Source of the DNA: Bacteroidales bacterium | GTDB taxonomy: Bacteria > Bacteroidota > Bacteroidia > Bacteroidales > F082 | Assembly: GCA_029983675.1 (NCBI GenBank) | Contig: JASBYY010000034.1 | Span: 1-34,702 of the forward strand | Direction of reading: 5' to 3' | DNA: 34,702 bases | Part shown: positions 18,210-25,478 of the stretch, piece by piece | How positions within the stretch are numbered: the stretch's first letter is position 1 | Layout: each line of letters begins with the position of its first letter | The notes under the pieces: generated by a model | Databases searched by the model: none | Told to the model about the DNA's origin: nothing | Seen by the model: only the letters and a program-made list of their open reading frames with translations | Position numbers and translations under genes: made by a program

Positions 18210-18227
18210 CACAATAAATCTCTAAAT

Positions 18228-18695
18228 ATGAAAAGAATAGCATTTCTCATCATCCTGATTCTCGGGACTCTTTCGGTCTTCATTTCATGCAAGGAAAAGA
18301 CCCAATGGATGAAATTCATCGGCTACACCCAAAACGACATTATCGGCACTTACGAAGCTACGGCCGATGATGCGTTCTACGAAAACATTCCCACAGAAGG
18401 CAACTACATTTTCAAAAATGCCAATGCCACAATCGAAGCCGATTCCACAACCAACATCTCGTTTCACATCAACTTCCCCAACACCTTGGACATGACCTTC
18501 GCTGGAAAAGCTCCTCTCGATGGAAACGACTATATCATCAGGCTACAAGCTGATGACGGCTACGACCTGACCTCCTACGTCTATCACAGCGACAAAGGAG
18601 GCATCCGCCTAAACGGATTCGTTAGAATAATGACTTCTCCGAACGATACGCTGCACAACATCAAGAATTATCATTTCGACTTGACCAAGCAGTAA
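18228..18695 (+). CDS. Predicted lipoprotein of unknown function
   Basis: The protein has 155 residues. The signal peptide MKRIAFLIILILGTLSVFISC ends in the lipobox FISC with C21 as the expected lipidated residue. The mature part is mostly beta and polar, with GTYEATADDAFYENIP and the symmetrical-looking DDGYDLTSYVYHSDKGG. It has no motif I recognise. It starts 18 bases after the peptidase gene and is followed by a strong terminator, so it ends the three-gene transcript. The neighbourhood suggests an envelope role, but no function can be assigned. Confidence 0.85.
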   Translation: MKRIAFLIILILGTLSVFISCKEKTQWMKFIGYTQNDIIGTYEATADDAFYENIPTEGNYIFKNANATIEADSTTNISFHINFPNTLDMTFAGKAPLDGNDYIIRLQADDGYDLTSYVYHSDKGGIRLNGFVRIMTSPNDTLHNIKNYHFDLTKQ

Positions 18696-18720
18696 GAGTA
18701 CCCCGTCAACAAAAGCCTTG

Positions 18721-18755
18721 AAAAAAACGAGGAAGCGGCACTTCCTCGTTTTTTC
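18721..18755. terminator. Bidirectional terminator between lipoprotein and mmdB
   Basis: An 8-bp perfect GC-rich stem pairs 18728-18735 with 18741-18748 around CGGCA. It is flanked by an A-run before and a T-run after, so it can end transcripts from both sides. Confidence 0.85.
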
Positions 18756-18796
18756 GTATTGTAAGAAATCGGATTTACTCCAAATCCAATCACAGA

Positions 18797-20470
18797 TTAC
18801 ATCAGGAACGACATCATGATACCGGCTGCCACGGCAGATCCGATAACACCCGAAACATTGGGTGCCATGGCGTGCATGAGCAGGTGGTTGGACGGATCGT
18901 ACTTCTGACCTTCGATTTCGACGACACGGGCGCTGTCGGGCACTGCCGAAACGCCTGCCGCACCTATCATCGGATTGATTTTTTCCTTTGAAAAGACATT
19001 CATCAACTTACCGAACATCACGCCGCCGGCAGTGGCAATCATGAACGACAAAGCGCCCAACATGAATATCTTGATGGAACTCATAGTCAGGAACACGGAG
19101 GCTTGTGTAGAGGCTCCTACGGTGAGACCGAGAACGATGGTCACAATGTCAATCAGAGGATTGGCCGCCGTATAGGCCAAACGTTTGACCACGCCGCTTT
19201 CCTTGATGATGTTGCCAAAGAACAACATACCAAGCAACGGCAACGCCGTCGGGCTGATGAAAGTGGTGAGTATCAGTCCTATGACGGGGAACATGATCTT
19301 TTCGGTCTTGTTCACGACACGCGGAGCTTTCATCTTGATCAGACGTTCCTTCTTGGTGGTCAACAAACGGATAATAGGCGGCTGAATCAGCGGAACAAGC
19401 GCCATATAGGAATATGCCGCAATGGCAATGGGACCCACCAGATTGCGTGTGCCGTTGGTTCCATTGGCCAAGCGTGACGAAAGGAAGATGGCGGTAGGGC
19501 CGTCGGCACCACCAATGATGCCGATAGCGCCGGATTCACGCAAGTTAAATCCAATATTAAGCGCAAGGATAAAGGTCAGGAACACACCAATCTGTGCAGC
19601 TGCACCAAGCAGCATGAGCTTAGGGTTGGCAATGAGGGAAGAAAAGTCCGTCATGGCACCGATACCCAAGAAGATCAGCGGCGGATAGATGCCAGAAGTC
19701 ACGCCAAAATACAAGTAGTTCAGTACCGAACCCTTCTGATAGAGACCGGTCTGCAAGTTCAACTCTCCGCTCTCAAACACTTGTCCAAGGAACTGTTTGA
19801 CTTCTTCGATGTTGTACATGCCGAGGTCGGCGAGATCGATTTTCTCAACCGACTTAATGGCCTCGCTCAGCACCAGATTCCTATCGCTGCCATCGAAAAT
19901 GGTAAGCAGCAACGCCTTGGCCGATTCCATGTCGAAGCTCCATGCACCGCTATCGATGGCCGACTGGGCAAAGCCGATGGCTGACTGCAAACTGACACCG
20001 TCGCCTTGGAAGAATGGTATGTTGCCAATGATGATACCCGTACCGATGGGGATAAGCAGCATAGGCTCGAACTCGAAGCGTATGGCCAAGAAGATAAACA
20101 GTATGCCGACCAGAATCATGATGAGGTTGCCGAGCTTCACGTTTCGGAAGCCGGTAAGCATCCAGAACTTCTTCATTCCTTGACGGAGCTGTCTGTCCCT
20201 GGATTTCACCTTTTGATCCTTATCTTTTGAGACGGACACGGCACTCTCTTGAGCACCGGCATCCGTCTTTTCGCTGTCTATCATGGTCATTTGCTGCGCA
20301 TTGCTTTCGGACAACTGCATCTCGCTGACATTTTGCGCACTATCAACCAGGTCGGAAATACGCGTGGCAAAAGTCGCATTGTTGACAACCAGAATGTTCA
20401 GCAGCCCGAGCAACACCAAGGCAACCAAAACCACTAGAGGTTTCCTAAAAGTTGGTTTCTTTTCTATCAT
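18797..20470 (-). CDS. mmdB: Na+-translocating decarboxylase beta subunit
   Basis: This is the polytopic membrane subunit (OadB/MmdB/GcdB family). It decarboxylates carboxybiotin on the carrier protein and couples this to Na+ export. Family signatures are GIYPPLIFLGIGAMTDF, the GIIGGADGPTAIFLSSRLA segment with its key Asp, and the C-terminal SAVPDSARVVEIEGQKYD and NHLLMHAMAPNVSGVIGSAVAAG regions, each shown as part of a longer conserved block. At 557 residues it is longer than the usual 370-430. There is an N-terminal extension of about 98 residues with one extra membrane helix (10-30), plus a helical insert at about 154-248. The family core begins near MKKFWMLTGFRNVKLGNL. It starts 4 bases after the biotin carrier gene. 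The fixed partner genes point to methylmalonyl-CoA rather than oxaloacetate as substrate. Confidence 0.92.
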   Translation of the reverse strand: MIEKKPTFRKPLVVLVALVLLGLLNILVVNNATFATRISDLVDSAQNVSEMQLSESNAQQMTMIDSEKTDAGAQESAVSVSKDKDQKVKSRDRQLRQGMKKFWMLTGFRNVKLGNLIMILVGILFIFLAIRFEFEPMLLIPIGTGIIIGNIPFFQGDGVSLQSAIGFAQSAIDSGAWSFDMESAKALLLTIFDGSDRNLVLSEAIKSVEKIDLADLGMYNIEEVKQFLGQVFESGELNLQTGLYQKGSVLNYLYFGVTSGIYPPLIFLGIGAMTDFSSLIANPKLMLLGAAAQIGVFLTFILALNIGFNLRESGAIGIIGGADGPTAIFLSSRLANGTNGTRNLVGPIAIAAYSYMALVPLIQPPIIRLLTTKKERLIKMKAPRVVNKTEKIMFPVIGLILTTFISPTALPLLGMLFFGNIIKESGVVKRLAYTAANPLIDIVTIVLGLTVGASTQASVFLTMSSIKIFMLGALSFMIATAGGVMFGKLMNVFSKEKINPMIGAAGVSAVPDSARVVEIEGQKYDPSNHLLMHAMAPNVSGVIGSAVAAGIMMSFLM

Positions 20471-20474
20471 AATA

Positions 20475-20918
20475 CTATCCTATTACGATTAATACATCTC
20501 CTTGCAGCACATTGTCGCCCTCACGGCAGTTGATGGCGCTAATGGTGCCATCGATTTCCGACAGCAGGTTGTTTTCCATCTTCATGGCCTCATACATGAG
20601 CAGCTTGTCTCCCTTGCGAATGGCATCTCCCTGTTTCACAAAGATTTGCATAATAGTTCCGGGAAGAGGAGCCGACATTTTATAGCCTTTCCCTGCTGCT
20701 GCAGGTTGCTGTGCAGGCTGTGAAGCCGGTTGGGCTGAAGCCGCTTGGGGGGCAGGCTGGGCAGGACGTGCCACCGGAGTGGCAACGGGAGCCACTTGCT
20801 CCTCCATCTCCACTTGATACACAGTGCCATTCACATTAACCTCTGCATTGTTGCCTTCGATATTTTGGACTTCAACCTCGTAAGGTTTACCACTGATGGT
20901 GAATTTGAACTTTTTCAT
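20475..20918 (-). CDS. mmdC: Biotin carrier subunit of the decarboxylase
   Basis: The protein has 147 residues. The N-terminal ~40 residues (MKKFKFTISGKPYEVEV) form a small beta domain. A flexible Ala/Pro/Gln linker (about 43-75) follows, then the biotinyl domain. K113 in YEAMKMENN is the biotin attachment site, and the surrounding MSAPLPGTIMQIFVKQGD is typical. It carries CO2 from the carboxyltransferase to the membrane beta subunit. It lies 12 bases after the OadG-like gene and 4 bases before mmdB, tightly inside the operon. Confidence 0.95.
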   Translation of the reverse strand: MKKFKFTISGKPYEVEVQNIEGNNAEVNVNGTVYQVEMEEQVAPVATPVARPAQPAPQAASAQPASQPAQQPAAAGKGYKMSAPLPGTIMQIFVKQGDAIRKGDKLLMYEAMKMENNLLSEIDGTISAINCREGDNVLQGDVLIVIG

Positions 20919-20930
20919 TGTTGTGTAATA

Positions 20931-21296
20931 TTATCTATTCCAATTACTTACTCCATAAATCTTAGCATTCCAGGAAGTATCCCTTCTCTTGATGGTGATG
21001 ATGTTGCTTTCAGCATCATGCGGGTCGGTTGAGAGGCAAAGCGCCATTCCTATCGCAGCAAGCACATCGGGAGAAATATCGCCCGCAGGCGCCTTGGCTG
21101 TTGGCTTTGCAGGTTCGGAAGCCTTTACCTCCGGCATTTTGCTCTTTTTGGTAAAACGCGAAGCGATGCCCGAAAAGAGCAACGAAAGGATGAACAATGC
21201 AAATAGCACGATGACGAAACCGGCGATCGTGACAATCCATCCCAGATTCATGTCGCCCGGGGTGTTCTTAACTAACGTGACAAATAACATATCCAT
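20931..21296 (-). CDS. OadG/MmdD-family small membrane subunit
   Basis: The protein has 121 residues. One membrane helix (about 19-43, GWIVTIAGFVIVLFALFILSL) is followed by a cytoplasmic tail with an Ala/Pro/Lys hinge. A conserved C-terminal block follows (ISPDVLAAIGMALCL ... IITIKRRDTSWNAKIYGV). This subunit (gamma in oxaloacetate decarboxylase, delta in methylmalonyl-CoA decarboxylase) joins the soluble carboxyltransferase to the membrane beta subunit. It lies 12 bases after mmdA. Confidence 0.9.
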   Translation of the reverse strand: MDMLFVTLVKNTPGDMNLGWIVTIAGFVIVLFALFILSLLFSGIASRFTKKSKMPEVKASEPAKPTAKAPAGDISPDVLAAIGMALCLSTDPHDAESNIITIKRRDTSWNAKIYGVSNWNR

Positions 21297-21308
21297 GTCT
21301 TTCAGGTT

Positions 21309-22868
21309 TTATAATGGACAATTGGAATGTTTCTTCGCCGGATTTGCCAGTCGTTTGGTTTCAAGCGTGCGCAAGGCGCGGATGATACGGAAGCGCGTAT
21401 TGCGAGGCTCAATAACATCGTCGATATATCCGAAACGTGCGGCGTCATAGGGGTTTGCAAATTTCTTGCGGTACTCTTCCTCTTTCTCAGCCACAAACTC
21501 GGCACGTTCTGCCGGGTCGGTGATTTCTGCAAGTTTCTTGCCGTCGAGGATCTCAACAGCACCCGAAGCGCCCATGACGGCGATTTCGGCGGTAGGCCAC
21601 GCATAGTTGACGTCATTGCGAAGCTGCTTGCAGCCCATGACCAAGTGCGATCCGCCGTAGGACTTGCGCAGGGTGATGGTGACCTTCGGCACCGTCGATT
21701 CGCCATAAGCATAAAGCAACTTGGCGCCTTGCGAGATGATGCCGCCATACTCCTGACCTGTGCCAGGCAAGAATCCAGGAACGTCAACCAAAGTGACAAT
21801 CGGGATATTGAAAGCATCGCAGAAACGCACAAAACGTGCGCCTTTACGCGACGAATCGATATCGAGCACACCGGCAAAGAAAGCAGGGTTGTTAGCGACA
21901 ATACCCACCGTCATGCCATCGAAACGTGCAAAACCCACGATGATGTTCTTTGCATAGTTCTTGTGCACCTCTAAGAAATCACCGTTGTCCACAATGGCGC
22001 TGATGATGTCGGACACGTTGTAAGGTTTGTTTGGGTTGTCAGGAATAATCTGATTCAACGCATCTTCCATACGGTCAACCGGGTCGTTGCATTCGATGAC
22101 GGGCGCATCTTCCATGTTGTTCTGAGGCAGGAAAGAGATCAGACGTCTGACCAGATTCAGACCCTCCTCTTCATTCTCTACCGAGAACTGCGCCACACCC
22201 GATTTCTGCGTGTGAACACGTGCACCGCCGAGGTCGTCGGTGGTCACATCTTCACCGATAACGGTCTTGACGACTTTCGGACCCGTAAGGAACATGTAGC
22301 TGTTGGTTTCCGACATGATGATGAAGTCGGTCAACGCGGGAGAATAAACGGCACCGCCGGCACAAGGACCGTAAATGACGGAAATCTGCGGGATGACACC
22401 CGAGGCGTTGATGTTGCGCTGGAAGATCTCGGCAAAGCCGGCAAGGCTTCTGGAGCCTTCCTGAATACGAGCGCCGCCCGAATCGTTGATGCCGATTACC
22501 GGAGCACCTACCTTCATGGCTTGGTCCATCACCTTGCAGATTTTCAGCGACATGGTCTCGCTCAACGCGCCGCCAAATACAGTGAAGTCCTGAGCATAAA
22601 CATAAACGACACGACCGTCGATGGTACCATGACCGGTGACAACACCGTCACCGAGATATTGCTGTTTGTCCAGACCGAAATCCGTCGTGCGGTGCGTGAC
22701 GAACATATCCGTCTCTTCAAAGCTGCCTTCGTCGAGAAGGGTGGCCAGACGTTCACGGGCGGTCATTTTACCTTTTGCATGCTGCGAGTCGATACGCTTC
22801 TGACCTCCGCCAAGACGGGCTTCGGCGCGTTTGTCTAACAGCTCTTGTATTTTCTGTTCAATTAACAT
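21309..22868 (-). CDS. mmdA: Methylmalonyl-CoA decarboxylase carboxyltransferase (alpha)
   Basis: The protein has 519 residues with the two crotonase-like halves of the PccB/MmdA family. Conserved segments are GKMTARERLATLLDEGSFEE, AQDFTVFGGALSE, GINDSGGARIQEG, PCAGGAVYSPALTDF, VDVPGFLPGTGQE and MGASGAVEIL. It moves the carboxyl group from (S)-methylmalonyl-CoA to the carrier biotin, leaving propionyl-CoA. The same fold serves propionyl-CoA carboxylase. The presence of the Na+-pumping membrane subunit in the operon and the absence of a biotin carboxylase favour the decarboxylase direction. The gap to the upstream epimerase gene is 116 bases. Confidence 0.95.
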   Translation of the reverse strand: MLIEQKIQELLDKRAEARLGGGQKRIDSQHAKGKMTARERLATLLDEGSFEETDMFVTHRTTDFGLDKQQYLGDGVVTGHGTIDGRVVYVYAQDFTVFGGALSETMSLKICKVMDQAMKVGAPVIGINDSGGARIQEGSRSLAGFAEIFQRNINASGVIPQISVIYGPCAGGAVYSPALTDFIIMSETNSYMFLTGPKVVKTVIGEDVTTDDLGGARVHTQKSGVAQFSVENEEEGLNLVRRLISFLPQNNMEDAPVIECNDPVDRMEDALNQIIPDNPNKPYNVSDIISAIVDNGDFLEVHKNYAKNIIVGFARFDGMTVGIVANNPAFFAGVLDIDSSRKGARFVRFCDAFNIPIVTLVDVPGFLPGTGQEYGGIISQGAKLLYAYGESTVPKVTITLRKSYGGSHLVMGCKQLRNDVNYAWPTAEIAVMGASGAVEILDGKKLAEITDPAERAEFVAEKEEEYRKKFANPYDAARFGYIDDVIEPRNTRFRIIRALRTLETKRLANPAKKHSNCPL

Positions 22869-22984
22869 GATTTTGAATGAAATAATTATGTACTATGTTT
22901 TAATCAATTATTTTGTAAAGATGCCGCAATTCATTTTTCGGATTTTCAAATTGCGATACGTGCCAACGAAGCACGAACGACCCT

Positions 22985-23404
22985 TTACTTGTTGTTCTTG
23001 TTTTCGCAAAGCTCTGTCAGCACGCCAAAAGTGGATTTGGGATGCAAGAAAGCGATGCTAAGACCCTCGGCTCCTGCACGAGGCTTTTCGTCGATCAAAC
23101 GAATGCCGGCGGCTTTGGCCTCAGCGAGATGATTTTCGATGCCCTCAACGGCAAAAGCAATGTGATGCATGCCACCGCGACCATTGTTTTTTTCGATAAA
23201 GGCGGCAATGGTGCTTTCCGGACACGTAGGCTCCAATAGCTCTATCTTGGTCTGACCGCAGCGCAAAAACGCCGTACGCACTTTCTGGTCGGTAACCTCC
23301 TCGATGGCATAGCATTTTGTGCCAAGAAGGGTTTCAAAGAAAGGAATAGCCTCGTCCAAAGAGGTAACGGCTATACCAATGTGTTCAATGTGAGTTGGTT
23401 GCAT
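22985..23404 (-). CDS. mce: Methylmalonyl-CoA epimerase
   Basis: The protein has 139 residues of the glyoxalase/VOC fold. It interconverts the (R) and (S) forms of methylmalonyl-CoA, linking the B12-dependent mutase to the decarboxylase. The pattern HIEHIGIAVTSLDEA at the start, KIELLEP, GGMHHIAFAVEGIE and GVLTELCE near the end carries the His and Glu metal ligands of the family. It heads the mmd operon, which fits its role one step before MmdA. A -7 element lies 42 bases upstream. Confidence 0.95.
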   Translation of the reverse strand: MQPTHIEHIGIAVTSLDEAIPFFETLLGTKCYAIEEVTDQKVRTAFLRCGQTKIELLEPTCPESTIAAFIEKNNGRGGMHHIAFAVEGIENHLAEAKAAGIRLIDEKPRAGAEGLSIAFLHPKSTFGVLTELCENKNNK

Positions 23405-23446
23405 AATCCATCTGAATAAATTTAGACGTTAGATGTATTCACGGGG

Positions 23447-23454
23447 CAAAGGTA
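23447..23454 (-). promoter_or_regulatory. -7 element for the mce-mmd operon
   Basis: TACCTTTG on the minus strand matches TAnnTTTG and lies 42 bases before the mce ATG at 23404. Confidence 0.6.
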
Positions 23455-23499
23455 CAACTTTTCCCGATTATTTCAATCCAAAACCTGGTTTTAAATGCT

Positions 23500-23870
23500 A
23501 ATAAAGAAAAAGTTAGCAGGCTCTCACACGCCTTTCCAACAAGCCCTGCGACCCTGAAAGACCGCCCGTTAGAAGCGATGTTCGCACCCTGCATTGAGGA
23601 GGCAACCCGCCTCCACAAAACCAATTTTTGCCTTGCGTATGAGGTCATCCTTGATCCAATCCTGACTTCCTCTTTTGACACGATATTCGATGCTCACGCC
23701 ACTCAAAAACCGGAGACATGGGCGGAGACCATCATTCTCGGATAGCCGATTACGGCCACCGGCTTCTACCGTACCGCCCGGTACACACAATTCCCATACA
23801 TTGGCTGCAATCCAACGGTCATAAGCGCTTTCCATATTGGGACCTGCCGCACAATGACTTTACACATTCC
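23500..23870 (-). pseudogene. Possible degenerate coding remnant upstream of mce
   Basis: Two overlapping minus-strand frames (23569-23835 and 23439-23681) show protein-like text. Examples are AYDRWIAANVWELCVPGG and ENDGLRPCLRFLSG in the first, and IASNGRSFRVAGLVGKACE in the second, but neither makes a convincing protein. The first is 88 residues and lacks a clear start: residues HCAAGPN precede the only ATG, with a stop just before. A GGAGGC/GCCTCC hairpin lies near 23609-23625. LRPCLRF and SFRV endings recall the ends of formylglycine-enzyme-like or C-type-lectin-like domains, but I cannot assign a family. A frameshifted relic or a conserved repeat are both possible. Confidence 0.25.
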
Positions 23871-23959
23871 GTAATCTCTATTTATATGATATTCTGATAC
23901 TTATATTATATTATTCTGCCAGGCATCCGATTTTTCCACGAAAATCGCCTTGAAATCAT

Positions 23960-23967
23960 TATTTTTG
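23960..23967 (+). promoter_or_regulatory. -7 element for the RlmL-like gene
   Basis: TATTTTTG matches TAnnTTTG and ends 18 bases before the GTG start at 23986, supporting that start. Confidence 0.55.
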
Positions 23968-23985
23968 CCGAAAATAAGATGATCC

Positions 23986-25167
23986 GTGGAAGACAGCTAC
24001 CAACTTGTGACCAAAACCGCCGCCGGCCTCGAAGAGGTGTTGGCCGCCGAAATCAAAGCCTTAGGCGCTAAAAACGTCCGTTTGCTGCATCGCGCCGTGC
24101 TGTGCGAAGGCAACAAGGAACTGATGTATCGCATCAACTACACGGTGCGCACGGCATTGAAAGTGCTGAAACCGTTCAAAACATTCTATGCGAAAAGCGA
24201 AGACCAGCTTTATAAGCAGGCTCAGGAAATCCATTGGTTCGAGCTGCTGACCACCGACCAGACGTTTGCCATCGATGCCGTGGTGAGTGGCAATTTCTTC
24301 ACGCATTCGCAATATGCCGCGCTGCGCTTGAAAGACGCCATTGTCGATCAGTTTCGCGACGTGTACGGCATTCGTCCCAGCATCAACACGCTCAACCCCG
24401 ACCTGCGCATCAACCTGCATATCCGTCAGGACAAGGTGCAGATTTTGTTCGACAGTTCGGGCGAATCGCTGCACAAACGCGGTTACCGCAAGCAGGTTGA
24501 CAAAGCCCCCATGAATGAAGTCCTCGCCGCAGGTCTCATTCAGCTCAGCGGCTGGCAGGCCGATTGCAATTTCATCGACTGCATGTGCGGTTCCGGCACA
24601 CTGCCCATCGAAGCCGCCATGTTTGCCATGAACATCCCGGCAGGATACTACCGCAACCGGTGGGGATTCATGAAATGGCCCGATTACGACGAGGCGCTAT
24701 GGCTGCGCATCAAGGAAGAGGCCGATAGCAGGATTTGCGACTTCGACCACGAGATATGGGCTTCCGACCGCTCGGCAAAAGCCGTCGCCATCGCCGAAAG
24801 CAACCTTGCCTACGCGCATCTCTCGCACGACATCCACCTGATGAAGAAAAACATGGAAGACCTCACGCCACCCGAAGGCCGCGGCATCCTCATCTTCAAC
24901 CCGCCTTATGGCGACCGTTTGGAAGAAGACGACATCGACCAAGTGTATGAAAGTATAGGCAACACGCTGAAACACAATTTCAAAGGCTTTCAATGCTGGC
25001 TCATCACCGATGACGCTGTCGCCCTGAAACATGTGGGGCTGAAACCCTCCGAAAAGATTCCCGTATGGAACGGCCCCTTGGAATGCCGCTTTGTGCGTTT
25101 CGACATCTTTGAAGGAAGCTACAAAGACATGAAAGCGAAAAATGCTGGAAACGACACAGAGGATTGA
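23986..25167 (+). CDS. THUMP-domain rRNA guanine-N2 methyltransferase, RlmL-like
   Basis: The protein has 393 residues. An N-terminal THUMP RNA-binding domain (about 1-160, beginning VTKTAAGLEEVLAAE) is followed by a Rossmann methyltransferase domain. Motif I reads DCMCGSGT at 198-205, and the catalytic motif IV is NPPYG at 305-309, typical of enzymes that methylate the exocyclic amine of guanine. It matches the first half of E. coli RlmL (m2G2445 of 23S rRNA) and the single-domain YpsC-type proteins; the C-terminal RlmK half is absent, as usual outside proteobacteria. The start is GTG at 23986. The nearby ATG at 23979 is out of frame. It stands alone between promoter and repeat array. Confidence 0.9.
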   Translation: MEDSYQLVTKTAAGLEEVLAAEIKALGAKNVRLLHRAVLCEGNKELMYRINYTVRTALKVLKPFKTFYAKSEDQLYKQAQEIHWFELLTTDQTFAIDAVVSGNFFTHSQYAALRLKDAIVDQFRDVYGIRPSINTLNPDLRINLHIRQDKVQILFDSSGESLHKRGYRKQVDKAPMNEVLAAGLIQLSGWQADCNFIDCMCGSGTLPIEAAMFAMNIPAGYYRNRWGFMKWPDYDEALWLRIKEEADSRICDFDHEIWASDRSAKAVAIAESNLAYAHLSHDIHLMKKNMEDLTPPEGRGILIFNPPYGDRLEEDDIDQVYESIGNTLKHNFKGFQCWLITDDAVALKHVGLKPSEKIPVWNGPLECRFVRFDIFEGSYKDMKAKNAGNDTED

Positions 25168-25307
25168 GCCATCGCTTGCCTCATTTTGAACCTTTCATCA
25201 TTGGCGGTTGTCCGTTAGCATGGGCGTTGCTCCATCAACCTCATCTCCAGTCTCCCCTCGCTTGATGCCAAATCTTTAATAGGTATGGCATTGGATTTTA
25301 CCATCAC

Positions 25308-25448
25308 AATAAGATGATTAGAAAGTGATATTTTATCAGAATAAGATGATTAACGAGTTGTAAATCGTCAAAATAAGATGATTAGAAAGCAACAAATCAT
25401 CAGAATAAGACGATTAACAAGTGATAAATCGTCAAAATAAGATGATTA
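25308..25448 (+). repeat. 32-bp tandem repeat array (4.4 units)
   Basis: Units start at 25308, 25340, 25372 and 25404, with a partial fifth at 25436. Each begins with the 13-mer AATAAGATGATTA (one C in unit 4) followed by 19 less conserved bases. Units 1 and 3 share GAAAG...ATCAG, and units 2 and 4 share AC(G/A)AG...AATCGTCAA, so the array is really two 64-bp dimers. Units 2, 3 and 4 contain dyads: GATGATT with AATCATC in unit 3, GACGATT with AATCGTC in unit 4. It ends 15 bases before the -7 element of the ATPase gene. Confidence 0.9.
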
Positions 25449-25463
25449 TTTGGAAAATAATAT

Positions 25464-25471
25464 TATTTTTG
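25464..25471 (+). promoter_or_regulatory. -7 element for the DUF4143 ATPase gene
   Basis: TATTTTTG matches TAnnTTTG and ends 7 bases before the ATG at 25479. The last repeat unit and this element form an imperfect AT-rich inverted repeat (about 25434-25470), which could be an operator. Confidence 0.5.
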
Positions 25472-25478
25472 CGCTGTA

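Noticed and set aside
21309..22868. Propionyl-CoA carboxylase beta subunit
   Set aside because: The fold is shared, but the operon contains a Na+-pumping membrane subunit and no biotin carboxylase, which favours methylmalonyl-CoA decarboxylase.
25308..25448. CRISPR array
   Set aside because: The 13-bp core recurs every 32 bp, but the intervening 19 bp are similar to each other rather than unique, and no cas genes are present.
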